From NCBI RefSeq assembly GCF_038070105.1, contig NZ_JBBPBZ010000004.1, forward strand, positions 62,001 through 126,000: a stretch of 64,000 bases of DNA, read 5' to 3'. The translations under genes and the position numbers were made by a program. How positions within the stretch are numbered: the stretch's first letter is position 1; the number at the start of each line of letters is the position of its first letter. Shown piece by piece: positions 28,150 through 37,289 of this stretch. The notes under the pieces were generated by a model. The model was not told the DNA's origin, made no database searches, and was given only the letters and a program-made list of their open reading frames with translations. This stretch comes from Methylocystis sp. IM3. GTDB taxonomy: Bacteria > Pseudomonadota > Alphaproteobacteria > Rhizobiales > Beijerinckiaceae.

Positions 28150-28400
28150 CAGATCATCGGACACTTTCGTCCAGAGGCTGCAAGTCGCGCGGCGCGACCT
28201 TTGTTCTCGAAGCCGCGATCGACAAGCTCGACAAATATCATCTCCCATCCTCGACGACATCGCCTATGTCGCCAAGGACCAAGCCGAAACCAGCGTCCTC
28301 TTCGAGCTGATCAGCGCCCGCCACGAACGGCGCTACCTGCTCATCACCGCAAATCAGCCCTTCGGCGAATGGGGAAAAATCTTTCCGAACCCGACGCTTT
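28150..28400 (+). pseudogene. IstB-like (IS21-family) ATPase remnant
   Basis: Three pieces in alternating frames match IstB helper ATPases: DTFVQRLQVARRDL, then VLEAAIDKLDKYHL in another frame, then ILDDIAYVAKDQAETSVLFE and LLITANQPFGEWGKIFP (sensor region) back in the first. The Walker A and istA are missing. This is a dead IS21 fragment abutting the repC fragment, suggesting that element disrupted the replication region. Confidence 0.75.
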
Positions 28401-28559
28401 CATGGCGCCTCCTTTTTCGAACGCTTCATGCGCTGCGCTCGAGCGGCCTTGCAGTAAGGGAGCTGCGAGGATTGCTCCCTATCTGGGAGACACTCCCGCC
28501 ATCGACCCACGCAGCTCTTCGGTTGACCTGACTGGCGTGAAAAGGGGAGGGTGAGAGAA

Positions 28560-29025
28560 CCGGAGTGAACCACCTACCGGGTGCAATATTCCTTGCCGCG
28601 CAAGGCTTTGCCATCTAAGGCCCCCTTGGGAAGCAGCCGATCTACCTAACGCAGTTAACAGCAAAAAGTGCAGAGGGCTCCAATAGCTAAGCTTATCCTT
28701 TGAACAAATAGCTAAGGTAGCGGCAGGTTCAACAAGCGGCATGATATGGCGGGTAAGGCAAGGCCCCGGCCCCTGCCAACCCTGCCTTTGAAGCTACCAA
28801 AGGGCCTTTTAGCGCGATTACGAACCATATTTTCGTGGCGAGGTACCTCAATAGCTCAATGATAGCCACACCCTGCCCATAAGCATGACAGCCTATGGCC
28901 AAGGTTCGGCACGTTCGGGGCCATGTCATCGGCTCCGAACCGTTTCGACGTTTTACCTGAGTGCAGCATCCCACCCAGGTTGGGCGAGCTGCTAGAAACC
29001 GGAGTTGCTCACCCACCTTTTTCAT
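28560..29025 (-). ncRNA. Candidate structured RNA or group II-intron-like remnant
   Basis: No credible gene lies in 28401-29230. Read on the minus strand, the block starting near 29020 has nested stems: GCAGC (28988-28992) pairs with GCTGC (28963-28967) enclosing CCCA/TGGG, and GGTTCGG / CCGAACC (28935-28941 with 28903-28909) is a perfect 7-bp stem. GC-rich self-complementary sequence near 28757-28777 follows. The arrangement reminds me of the 5' domains of bacterial group II introns, but no reverse transcriptase or domain V is seen. Low certainty. Confidence 0.3.
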
Positions 29026-29298
29026 CGCGCGCCGCAGTGTAGATCAGGAAAAATCCACTGAACGGATTTCATCCTCACTCTCCGCGCCGGAGGGCCGCGC
29101 ATTATACTGAAGTTGATGGGTTTGGCCGATGTAACCTCCGTCGGCTAAGCGGTTCTCGGCTGGTTTGGCGAAGCGCGTTCCTTCAGGTTAGGATCACGAG
29201 CGACCTGGCGGGAGTCTGAGGAAAGAATCAGTGAAAAAGATTAAAACTGCTACAAGGCCCGCCCAAAAGAAAACGCCCGCAAAAAAGGAAAGGGCCAG

Positions 29299-30843
29299 GT
29301 GGATCTCGCTCTCGACCTATTCAAAAATCTCGACCTGTTAAAGATGCTCGCTCCCTCGGGTCTTGAGTTGTTCGGCGTAGAGGATCCGGTTGATCAATTT
29401 TCCGAATATCTAGAGGCTTGCAGTCATCGCACTCTCGATGACGACGAGAAAAGCGAATTATTGGCTGAACTCCTTGAGAGTTTGTCCGAGCTTAAAATTG
29501 ATTCCAACGGTGGTGATCCGGACGCCCGCGATAAAATTCAGGCAATCTATGACTTGTTAGACGATGCGATTGAGGGCCATTTGCTGCAAGTGCCAGATCT
29601 GATGATGATGGGCAAAATCCTTTCTGACGCCGGATGGGTTATTCCCGACAGCTTGAAGCAGGCGACAGCTAAGGCGCTTGAAGCTTCCCCGCCGGAGATG
29701 GAAGGCGACACTGAAGCCGACCTTGTATCATCCTTGCTGGGAGTAGCCGATCAGGCAGGCCAAAATCCGTTCGATGTCTATGAGTATCTGAATTCCGTCT
29801 TGGCCTGCTTCCCGCCAGAGGCCGCTGCGATGTTGCTGTCAGTGCTCATCGTCGCAAACAATGCCGTCGTTAATCAGGCCGTCGCAGGGTTTCTCTTGCA
29901 TCGCGATGCTGCCATCGCGCAGTCAGGCGCTGGAGCCTTGGCTGCGTCCGCGAGCAAAAACCCAGTTCAAAGCTCCCTAATTGAGCGCCTTGTTCGTATG
30001 CGCCCGTGGTTGCCGCAGGATCGGCAAGCTCACATCGATACGGCCATAAAGGCCATGCGCCTGAACGCCCTCCCTCCCGAAAAAACAGAGCTGCCAAAAA
30101 TCATCAAATGCTATGCGTCGGTCTGCGACGGCTCAGGTACAAGAAGCCTGTTTGTCACACGGAGGATCGGCGGCCACTACCAAATAGCCGCCGTCATGAT
30201 GAAGCCTGCGGGTGTTGCTGATGCGATGGTTATCTCGGAGCTACCGAAATCTGAAATGGACGCAATTGTTCGTGAAATGAAATCGTCCCTTCCTGTGATG
30301 GAGATGGATTTAGCCGGGATTAGCCGGTTGCTGGCCTTTGCGATTGCCGACAACTTCACTCAAGAGACTCCCCCGCCGTTCAAATTGCTCGAGGTGGTGG
30401 AGAGCCTTGGTATCGGCCCGCTGCATCCCGATCATGCTCAGGCAGAGGAAATCATAAACTGTCTCCTGGCTGGTCTCCCGGCCGAACAAACAAATTCGAC
30501 AGCCGTGGCAAAAGCTCATGCAGATATTTACGACAGCGAATTTTCTTATCACTGGTTCGAAGCTGGCGAGGTTGTGGAAGCCCTGCTTTACCCCATTAAA
30601 AGCTCCAAACAGCGTGTCGCCAAACTTTTGAAGGTTTATCTGCCTGAACGACGGGTGTTTTGGGCACGGCAATGTGCGATTTCCGCCCTCGTCATGCACG
30701 GCGATGGAAAAGCCCCGGATGCGTCCTGGAAACAGTTGGCTCTGGTCGGACGCGACATTGCTTCGGACTTGCCGCTAAATCAGATACCGCTGATGAAGAA
30801 AATAGCGGAGGCTTCAGTGCAGGCATTTGAACAGCGATTTTAG
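29299..30843 (+). CDS. Large hypothetical protein, probably frameshifted near its start
   Basis: 514 aa from a GTG at 29299. Mainly helical and acidic at the N-terminus (LDLFKNLDLLKMLAPSGLEL), with HEAT-like helices in the middle and no signal peptide or membrane segment. A GTG at 29231 with a good GAGGAAAG site opens a different frame that encodes a Lys-rich leader (KKIKTATRPAQKKTPAKKER). That leader is the sort of N-terminus such a protein might have, so one base may be missing near 29290-29297. No catalytic motif is visible; family unknown. Confidence 0.6.
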   Translation: MDLALDLFKNLDLLKMLAPSGLELFGVEDPVDQFSEYLEACSHRTLDDDEKSELLAELLESLSELKIDSNGGDPDARDKIQAIYDLLDDAIEGHLLQVPDLMMMGKILSDAGWVIPDSLKQATAKALEASPPEMEGDTEADLVSSLLGVADQAGQNPFDVYEYLNSVLACFPPEAAAMLLSVLIVANNAVVNQAVAGFLLHRDAAIAQSGAGALAASASKNPVQSSLIERLVRMRPWLPQDRQAHIDTAIKAMRLNALPPEKTELPKIIKCYASVCDGSGTRSLFVTRRIGGHYQIAAVMMKPAGVADAMVISELPKSEMDAIVREMKSSLPVMEMDLAGISRLLAFAIADNFTQETPPPFKLLEVVESLGIGPLHPDHAQAEEIINCLLAGLPAEQTNSTAVAKAHADIYDSEFSYHWFEAGEVVEALLYPIKSSKQRVAKLLKVYLPERRVFWARQCAISALVMHGDGKAPDASWKQLALVGRDIASDLPLNQIPLMKKIAEASVQAFEQRF

Positions 30844-31141
30844 CCTGGAATTCGCAAGGTGAGGCTGGAAGGTTCAAAGAGGGATATGAAAAGCTTCGAT
30901 AGCGCTAATGTCGATCGACGGAGGCGCGCCAGTTCTTTCCAGTTCTCTGGAAGTTGCATGCCACTCGTTACATGGTACACTTCCAAGAAGGCCGCTTCGA
31001 TCGGACTAGACATCCAGCCATGCCGGACGTGTAGCCGAGTTCATCGGCGACGGTGCAGAGGGCAGGTTGCCCCTGCGATAAGCGCAGATTATCGGACATC
31101 AAAACGACAAGACAAGCCCGGCGGTTTTTTCGCAAATACGC

Positions 31142-32230
31142 ATGACAAAGCGCCGCCGCTGGCTCAAGATTCTTCCCATGCAAGCGCTTGATTCGCTCTT
31201 CACGTCCGCGCCCGTTTCCGCCCCAAAGCGCCTTGCCCGTGCGCGTCGCGCCGCGGCGGCGTCGGCTACAAAGATTATCGAAATTCAACCGCTTCCGCGC
31301 TGGACGCGACCTCAGGACGGGGAGCGGCAGGCGGCGGCGTTTTTCGCCGGCGCCGGCCTCGCGCTGTTCGATGCGATGCTGCGCGGCGGCGCGGACGGCG
31401 ACGAGCCCGTCTTCGCTGGCTGTTTGCGTCAACGGCTCGCGCTGCGCGCCGCCGAATCCAGCGCAGCGATATGCCGACTGCGCGAGGACGCGGCCGCCTT
31501 GCGCGACGCCGAACATCTTTCGGGCGGCGGGGAGATCAGCCCGGCCGGGCGGCTGCATCGATTGTTTTGATTGTTCGCGGCGCATCCGGCTCGCATTGAC
31601 GCGGCGAGCCTCGCACGCGGCGGCGCAGCGCTCGGCTCGTGCGAGATCGACGCCGGCGCCATTGCCGCAGCCTTAAAGGCCTGCGTGGCCGAGGCGCCCG
31701 ATCCGCTCGCCGCGTCGGCCCACGCTACCGCCGTCGCCATGGAACTTTACCCCGCAGCGCCCGCCAGCGACGCGGAGATCTTCGCGCTGTGGGCAGCCGA
31801 TCTCGCTCTGGCGAACCATCTCCGCTGGGCGCGGCCGGTCCCTCTGCTTGCCGTCGCCATGGCGCATCCCTCGCTCAGGCGCGGGGCAGGGGCAAGGGAA
31901 AGGGCAGGCCGGCCCGGACCCTCGGACGCGGACTGGCCGGCGGCGGTCGCTCGCGCCTATGGCCTCGCGGTCATCGACGCCCATGCGCTCGCCGTCGATC
32001 TTTCGCGGCGGGCGAACAAGCTTCTCGCCGTCGCGCCGATGTTGCGCGCCAAGGGGGCGCGCCGCGTCGTCGACATGTTGCTCGCCGACGACGCCGTCAC
32101 CCCCGCGGCTGCCGCGTCCCGCGCCGGCCTCTCTGATCGCGCGGCGCGGCGTCTATTCGAGCGGCTCGTCATGCTCGGCGCCGTGCGCGAACTCACCGGG
32201 CGCGAAACCTTCAGGATTTATGGTCTATGA
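31142..32230 (+). pseudogene. DUF1403-family protein with in-frame TGA
   Basis: The 142-aa frame ending at 31570 and the 219-aa frame from 31571 are in one phase; a TGA at 31568-31570 interrupts AGRLHRLF / LFAAHPARIDAAS, most simply CGA (Arg) to TGA. The whole reads as one ~360-aa DUF1403 protein ending ELTGRETFRIYGL. DUF1403 genes are typically found beside scpB on Rhizobiales plasmids; the role is unknown but a helical-repeat or winged-helix end is visible. The stop overlaps the scpB ATG (ATGA). Confidence 0.75.
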
Positions 32231-32826
32231 GTCGCGCCAACGCCGCCCGTCTTGATCGCGATCTCTCCGACCTGCCGGAGGGGATGCGCTGGCGCGAATG
32301 GATGGGGCGCGCCGAGGCCGCGATCTTCGCCTCTGCAAAGCCTGTTTCCCGCGAGACGCTCGCCGGGCTCGTCGGCGACGCCTGCCGGCTCGACGCGCTC
32401 ATCGCCGACATCAACGAGGAGCTGAAAGCGCGCCCCTATGAGATCGTCTTCGTCGCCGGGGGCTATCAGTTTCGCACGCGCCCGCGTCATGCAGAGACGC
32501 TGCGCGCCCTGGCTGGGACCAAGGACGCGGGGCCGCCGTCTTTCACCCGGCTCGAAATGCTGGCGCTCTCGGCCATCGCCTATCAGCAGCCGGTCACCCG
32601 CGCTGAACTCTCGCGTCTCGTCGGCCACGACATCAGCCGCGACATTCTCGGCCGGTTGAAAAGCCTCGGCGCCATCGCGCCCGGGCCCCGGGCCCCCCAG
32701 CCCGGCGCGCCCATCGCCTGGGTGACGACGCAGCGCTTTCTCGAAATGTTCGCGCTCGGCAGCCTGCGCGATCTGCCCGATCTCGACACGCTGGGCGCCG
32801 CCGGCGGGGGGGAGAGAAATCGATGA
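32227..32826 (+). CDS. scpB: ScpB-like SMC-complex/segregation protein, C-terminus frameshifted
   Basis: 199 aa. Two winged-helix domains are visible: VSRETLAGLVGDACRLDALI, and the classic ScpB stretch FTRLEMLALSAIAYQQPVTR followed by ELSRLVGHDISRDIL. ScpB bridges the SMC-kleisin ring in chromosome or plasmid segregation. At a G7 run (about 32805-32813) the frame changes: shifting one base gives DEIEGALDDALGLF and a stop at 32923, the acidic tail expected for plasmid ScpB proteins. So either the gene is frameshifted at a homopolymer or the read has an error. It overlaps DUF1403 by 4 bases. Confidence 0.8.
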   Translation: MSRANAARLDRDLSDLPEGMRWREWMGRAEAAIFASAKPVSRETLAGLVGDACRLDALIADINEELKARPYEIVFVAGGYQFRTRPRHAETLRALAGTKDAGPPSFTRLEMLALSAIAYQQPVTRAELSRLVGHDISRDILGRLKSLGAIAPGPRAPQPGAPIAWVTTQRFLEMFALGSLRDLPDLDTLGAAGGGERNR

Positions 32827-32995
32827 CGAGATTGAAGGCGCCCTTGACGACGCCCTCGGGCTCTTCGAGACGCCAGGCGCGCGGGACGATGATGCACTCA
32901 CTGAGACGGAGTGGGAGGCGTGACGGGACGAAACTCGATCAACCGATGAAGGCGCGCCCGCCCTGTAAGATTTTTGCAGACCTCGGGAGACTGCG

Positions 32996-33391
32996 ATGCA
33001 AAGAGACCCTGCTTACGCCCGACGCCAGGTCCTTCGCATGTTTGCATCAGGCATCGCGGTCTTCACCGCCTGGGCGAGGGCCCTCGCGGTAGACAAGCTT
33101 GCAAAGAGCGACGTCGATTATCGAGGCCGCCCGAAAGGCAGGGAGCACTGCGACAATTGTCGGGTTTGGGTTCCGCCTGACTCCTGGAAATCGGTGGAGG
33201 GAGAGATTTCTGCGAGTGGCTGGTGCAATATCTGGCGGCCAGCCGTCGTTCGCGGGCCGATCATTCGCCAGCGAAGCGGTTGCGGTGACTTTCTTCCCCA
33301 AGAGGTTTACAATGACAAAAACGCCCATGCTTATCATTTACGCGCTTGCCGCCGCCTTCCTCTTTTATTGGCATTGGCAGCACGTCCTTGA
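32996..33391 (+). pseudogene. High-potential iron-sulfur protein (HiPIP), one ligand lost
   Basis: The frame has a Tat-type leader (RRQVLRMFASG) and then the HiPIP core: C52-x2-C55-x8-W64-x12-C77, ending VEGEISASGWCNIW. The family uses four Cys with exactly this spacing to bind a 4Fe-4S cluster, so residue 64 should be Cys (TGC to TGG). The normal stop after the core is also missing, and the frame runs on into the next gene to 33391. HiPIPs carry electrons in the periplasm. This copy should not hold a normal cluster. Confidence 0.7.
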
Positions 33392-33506
33392 CGCCTTGCC
33401 CTTCCTCGTCGTGCTGGCCTGCCCACTGATGCATCTCTTCATGCATCACGGCCATGGTCACCACCACGGGACGCCGCCCCACGATACGGAAAAGCGCGAT
33501 GCTTAG
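33312..33506 (+). CDS. DUF2933 small membrane protein
   Basis: 64 aa. Two hydrophobic helices (MLIIYALAAAFLFYWHW and ALPFLVVLACPLMHLFMHH) are followed by a His-rich end HHGHGHHHGT. This is the DUF2933 pattern, commonly found next to copper or other heavy-metal P-type ATPases. A role in metal handling at the membrane is inferred from that linkage and the His tail. It is 34 bases upstream of the CopA gene and probably cotranscribed. Confidence 0.75.
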   Translation: MTKTPMLIIYALAAAFLFYWHWQHVLDALPFLVVLACPLMHLFMHHGHGHHHGTPPHDTEKRDA

Positions 33507-33540
33507 CTGAGCCGTTGGCGCCTAGCCCGGAGGTATGACC

Positions 33541-35826
33541 ATGAGTCACGAACAGCATCACGATCATTCCGGGCATGGACGCTTTCACGGGCATCAGGGA
33601 CACCCTCACACGCCCACCCCTGAGCAGCCCGATCGCGCCGGCCTCAAGCAACCCGCTCGCCTCGCTGCGGAAGGCATTATCTACACCTGTCCCATGCATC
33701 CGCAAATACGGCAGCTTGGTCCGGGCAATTGCCCGATCTGCGGCATGGCCCTGGAGCCTCTCGTTACGACGGCAGAGGAGGCCCCGAGCGCCGAGCTCAC
33801 CGATATGACGCGGCGTTTTTGGGTTGGGCTTGCCCTTACTGTTCCGGTCTTCGTCCTCGAAATGGGCGGCCATTTTTTTAATCTTCACCATTACCGGCCG
33901 CAACTGTCGAATTGGGCGCAATTCGTCCTCGCCACCCCCGTGGTCCTTTGGGCCGGTTGGCCCTTCTTCGTGCGCGGCGCGCAATCGCTCGTCACGCGAA
34001 ATCTCAACATGTTCACGCTGATTGCCATGGGCACGGGCGTCGCCTGGGTTTACAGCGTCGTCGCCACCTTTGCGCCCGCGCTGTTTCCGCCGGCCTTTCG
34101 CAGCCCGGATGGTTCGGTGCCGATCTATTTCGAGGCGGCAGCCGTCATCACGGTGCTCGTGTTACTCGGCCAAGTCCTCGAACTGCGCGCCCGCGAGCAA
34201 ACCGGCGGCGCGATCCGGGCGCTCCTCAATCTCGCGCCGGTGACGGCGAAGCGCGTCAAACAGGACGGGTCCGACGAAGAGATCGCACTCGACCAGGTTC
34301 ATGCCGGCGACCGGCTGCGCGTGCGCCCCGGCGAAAAAGTGCCAGTCGACGGCGCGCTTCTTGAAGGCCGCAGCTCGGTCGACGAGTCCCTGGTCACCGG
34401 CGAGTCTATGCCCGTGACGAAGAGCGTCGGCGACAAAGTCATCGGCGGGACGCTGAACCAGACGGGCGGCTTCATCATGCGGGCCGACCGCGTCGGCGCT
34501 GATACGATGCTGTCGCGCATCGTCGACATGGTTGCGTCCGCCCAGCACAGCCGCGCCCCCATTCAGCGCCTCGCCGACCAGGTTTCGGGCTGGTTTGTGC
34601 CGCTGGTGATCCTGGTTGCCATTCTCGCCTTCGCCGCCTGGGCGGTCTGGGGGCCCGAGCCGCGCATGAGCTATGGCCTCATCGCGGCCGTCTCGGTTCT
34701 GATCATCGCCTGCCCCTGCGCGCTTGGCCTCGCGACGCCGATGTCCGTCATGGTCGGCATCGGGCGCGGCGCGCAATCTGGCGTGCTCATCAAAAACGCC
34801 GAGGCCTTGGAGCGCTTCGAGAAGATCAACACCCTTGTCGTCGACAAGACCGGCACGCTCACCGAAGGCAAGCCGAAAGTTACGGCCATCCGCCTCATTG
34901 CCGGCGTGACGGAAAACCAGCTTCTGGCCGTCGCCGCGAGCCTTGAGCGCGCGAGCGAACATCCGCTCGCGCAGGCGATCATCGAAGCCGCCCTTTCGCG
35001 CGGCCTGCCGCTTAGCGAGGCCTCAGAGTTCGATTCTCCCGTCGGAAAAGGCGTGCAAGGCCGCGTCGGCCAGCAATCCGTCGTCATAGGCAACCAGCGC
35101 TTCCTAACCGAGCTCGGCATCGAGACGCGCGCGCTCGACAGTGACGCCGAGCGCCTGCGCGAAGACGGCGCCACGGCCATCTTCGTGGCGATTGATCGTC
35201 AAGCGGCGGGGATCATCGCCATTGCGGACCCCATCAAGGAGACGACGCCCGAGGCGCTACAAGCGCTGTTTAGCGACGGCGTCTCGGTCGTCATGCTCAC
35301 CGGCGACAATTGGACTTCGGCGCGCGCCGTCGCGAAACGGCTGGGGATCAGCGAGGTCGAAGCCGAAATCCTACCCGAGGATAAGAGCAAGGTGGTCGCC
35401 CGTCTGCGCCAGGCTGGGCACATCGTCGCCATGGCGGGGGACGGGGTGAACGACGCCCCGGCCCTCGCCGCGGCCGATGTCGGCATCGCCATGGGAACTG
35501 GAACCGACGTAGCAATCGAGAGCGCCGGCGTAACCCTGCTCAAGGGCGATTTGCGCGGCATCTTGCGCGGCCGCCGGTTGTCGCGCGCCACCATGCGCAA
35601 TATCCGCCAGAACCTCTTCTTCGCCTTTATATACAACGCCGCCGGTGTGCCGCTCGCCGCCGGCGCGCTCTATCCCGCTTTTGGCTTGCTGCTCTCGCCT
35701 ACGATCGCGGCCGCCGCCATGGCACTGTCGTCGGTCAGCGTCGTCGCCAATTCGCTGCGCCTGCGCGAGACTGAGATCGAGCCCGCCAAATTACGCGAAA
35801 TGCCGCCTTTCCCGGGGATCACCTAA
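33541..35826 (+). CDS. copA: Copper-translocating P1B-type ATPase
   Basis: 761 aa from the ATG at 33541, 7 bases after GGAGGT (an ATG two codons earlier is less well spaced). The N-terminus is His-rich, then a heavy-metal-binding domain [11 protein letters not shown]...CPICGMAL instead of a CxxC HMA domain. Eight membrane helices are expected. Catalytic motifs: TGES actuator loop, [10 protein letters not shown] in helix 6 (CPC near residue 391), DKTGT phosphorylation site (Asp near 435), HP in SEHPLAQAI, and [10 protein letters not shown]. Exports Cu(I) from the cytoplasm. No defect is visible. Confidence 0.93.
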   Translation: MSHEQHHDHSGHGRFHGHQGHPHTPTPEQPDRAGLKQPARLAAEGIIYTCPMHPQIRQLGPGNCPICGMALEPLVTTAEEAPSAELTDMTRRFWVGLALTVPVFVLEMGGHFFNLHHYRPQLSNWAQFVLATPVVLWAGWPFFVRGAQSLVTRNLNMFTLIAMGTGVAWVYSVVATFAPALFPPAFRSPDGSVPIYFEAAAVITVLVLLGQVLELRAREQTGGAIRALLNLAPVTAKRVKQDGSDEEIALDQVHAGDRLRVRPGEKVPVDGALLEGRSSVDESLVTGESMPVTKSVGDKVIGGTLNQTGGFIMRADRVGADTMLSRIVDMVASAQHSRAPIQRLADQVSGWFVPLVILVAILAFAAWAVWGPEPRMSYGLIAAVSVLIIACPCALGLATPMSVMVGIGRGAQSGVLIKNAEALERFEKINTLVVDKTGTLTEGKPKVTAIRLIAGVTENQLLAVAASLERASEHPLAQAIIEAALSRGLPLSEASEFDSPVGKGVQGRVGQQSVVIGNQRFLTELGIETRALDSDAERLREDGATAIFVAIDRQAAGIIAIADPIKETTPEALQALFSDGVSVVMLTGDNWTSARAVAKRLGISEVEAEILPEDKSKVVARLRQAGHIVAMAGDGVNDAPALAAADVGIAMGTGTDVAIESAGVTLLKGDLRGILRGRRLSRATMRNIRQNLFFAFIYNAAGVPLAAGALYPAFGLLLSPTIAAAAMALSSVSVVANSLRLRETEIEPAKLREMPPFPGIT

Positions 35827-35840
35827 GCCCTTCGGACCGG

Positions 35841-36062
35841 CTAATCGCGCTGTATCTGTTCGATCACGTAGCCGCCCTGCGGCGACTGCGCCGGAATGGC
35901 TTCATGGGTAATCTGAAGCTGATGATCTTCTTTGTTGACGGCCTTGATGACGCCCTTTCCGATCGCCTTCTCGGCCGTGAAAAGGATCGACGCGGGCCAG
36001 CACGGCGCTACCGATATCGTATCCCGACAACGGATACCTAAATTAGGCTCGATGGAGGACAA
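35841..36062 (-). pseudogene. CusF-like copper-binding protein, internally deleted
   Basis: A minus-strand frame contains AIGKGVIKAVNKEDHQLQIT then HEAIPA, the first strands of a CusF fold, joined directly to GGYVIEQIQRD, its last strand. The middle with the metal-binding LGWPAMTM stretch is missing, though a related WPASILF lies before the domain. CusF-type proteins chaperone Cu(I)/Ag(I) in the periplasm. This copy lacks the ligands and no signal peptide is seen. Confidence 0.5.
36019..36037 (+). promoter_or_regulatory. Palindromic operator before the PadR relic
   Basis: GTATCC, 7 bases, GGATAC: a perfect 6-bp inverted repeat 15 bases upstream of the ATG at 36052. Its place suits autoregulation by the PadR-like gene, now broken. 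Family operators vary, so the assignment is by position. Confidence 0.45.
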
Positions 36063-36350
36063 GTATCTCTATGCCGGGTTGATTCGGGTCCACGTTCTTC
36101 GCCATGCGGTGAAAGAACCTATCTATGGCCTCGCCATGATCGAGGAACTGAGCATGGCTATATCATCAGCCCCGGCGCGCTTTATCGGTCCTGCATGGGC
36201 TCGAAGAGAAGGGCTACCTCGCCTCGTCCGAGGCGAGACTTGGCAGCACCGCGCGCCGCGTCTATCGGGTGACGCCCGACGGACGCAGGGCACTGATTCG
36301 GGCGAGGCTTCCTGACGCCCTCGCCCGAGGGATTTCCCAAGCTTGCCGCG
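36052..36350 (+). pseudogene. PadR-family regulator, frameshifted
   Basis: Begins MEDKYLYAGLIRVHVLRHAV then EPIYGLAMIEELS, the PadR winged-helix start. The next part GYIISPGALY is in a second frame from about 36157. The remainder VLHGLEEKGYLASSEARLGS then RVYRVTPDGRRALIRAR is in another frame from about 36190. Two indels therefore split one ~95-aa regulator. PadR proteins repress efflux or stress genes. It follows copA on the same strand. Confidence 0.65.
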
Positions 36351-36377
36351 GTTCATCGACGGCTCGGGATTTACGCC

Positions 36378-37265
36378 TTAGCTCCTCGCGGCCAGATGCA
36401 GAGTGTCAAGGCCTGCACGCAACCCATGCGCTAGTTTGATCGCGTCATCATTCGCCCAGAAGTGGACGAAGAACAGCCTGGGTTCGTCATCCAGCATGTG
36501 ATTGTGGAGCGCGGTGACCTCGATTCCGTTGGTCTGCAAGGCTTTCAGCAGGGGCTCTACTTCCTTGCCTTCGGCGACGAAATCCCCGCTGATCGCTGCC
36601 TTGCCATCACCAGTCGGTTGGAAGTTAATGCCGATTGCGGTCCCCATGGCCGGAGCGACAGCCATTCCGCCTGCCTTGATATGCTCAGCCCTCGGGACGC
36701 TGAATTGATAGATCCCGCCGTTGTTCTTCCCCGCTAAGCCTAGCGCCTCGTCGACTTGCGCCGTGTCGAAACTCAGTTTCGGCGATTCGCCAGCCGGCGC
36801 CGGCGAAGCTTCGAAAGGCGTTTTCGTTTCGGCAAGCGCGTCGCGAACGATCCCAGCCAGTTTTGCCGGATCGCCGCGGCCGAAGATATGCATATAGTAA
36901 GTGGCGGGAATAGTGCGCAGCAGATGGTTGTGAACGCCCGTCACGGCGACGCCATTGGCCAGCAGCGAGCGCATAACAGGCGTGACCTCGGTCTCGGTCA
37001 GCACGAGGTCGCCCATCATCATCTCGTTGTGACCCACAGGCTCGAAAGCGATCCACCCGCCCAGCGCTAGGCCTGGCTTGACAGTGACGCCATCGAGAGT
37101 GACGTGGAGATCGCTGCGCGGCAGACCGTATTTATGGACCGTGTCCATAACACCGCCCTTCTTGCCGATCGCCGCGTCAACTTGTGACCAGTCCATTTCT
37201 GCCGCGAGAGCAGGCGCCGCAATGAGAACGCCGAGCGCAGCGAGCGTGGTGAGAGCTTTTTTCAT
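36378..37265 (-). CDS. DUF1259 (LppY/LpqO-family) secreted protein, copy 1
   Basis: 295 aa with a signal peptide (residues 1-22, cut after ALAA). Two homologous halves each end in a His motif: GVAVTGVHNHLL (His 112 and 114) followed by YMH, and GIEVTALHNHML (His 254 and 256) followed by FFVHFWA. The repeated HNH-plus-His pattern suggests a metal site in each half. DUF1259 proteins have no established activity. The gene lies immediately downstream of a chrA relic, as the second copy lies downstream of an intact chrA, so a link to chromate transport is likely. This copy looks complete. Confidence 0.8.
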   Translation of the reverse strand: MKKALTTLAALGVLIAAPALAAEMDWSQVDAAIGKKGGVMDTVHKYGLPRSDLHVTLDGVTVKPGLALGGWIAFEPVGHNEMMMGDLVLTETEVTPVMRSLLANGVAVTGVHNHLLRTIPATYYMHIFGRGDPAKLAGIVRDALAETKTPFEASPAPAGESPKLSFDTAQVDEALGLAGKNNGGIYQFSVPRAEHIKAGGMAVAPAMGTAIGINFQPTGDGKAAISGDFVAEGKEVEPLLKALQTNGIEVTALHNHMLDDEPRLFFVHFWANDDAIKLAHGLRAGLDTLHLAARS

Positions 37266-37289
37266 TGGTATTTCCTTTCCGCTGAGTGC

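Noticed and set aside
27798..28241. In-frame extension of the low-molecular-weight phosphatase to 315 aa
   Set aside because: It overlaps the repC and istB remnants on the opposite strand and the added part has no start signal; the P-loop protein starts properly at 27797.
15826..31570. UGA recoding (selenocysteine or tryptophan) to explain the in-frame TGA codons
   Set aside because: TGA is a normal stop for intact genes in the window, the affected genes show other damage (topB), and no SECIS-like element is visible.
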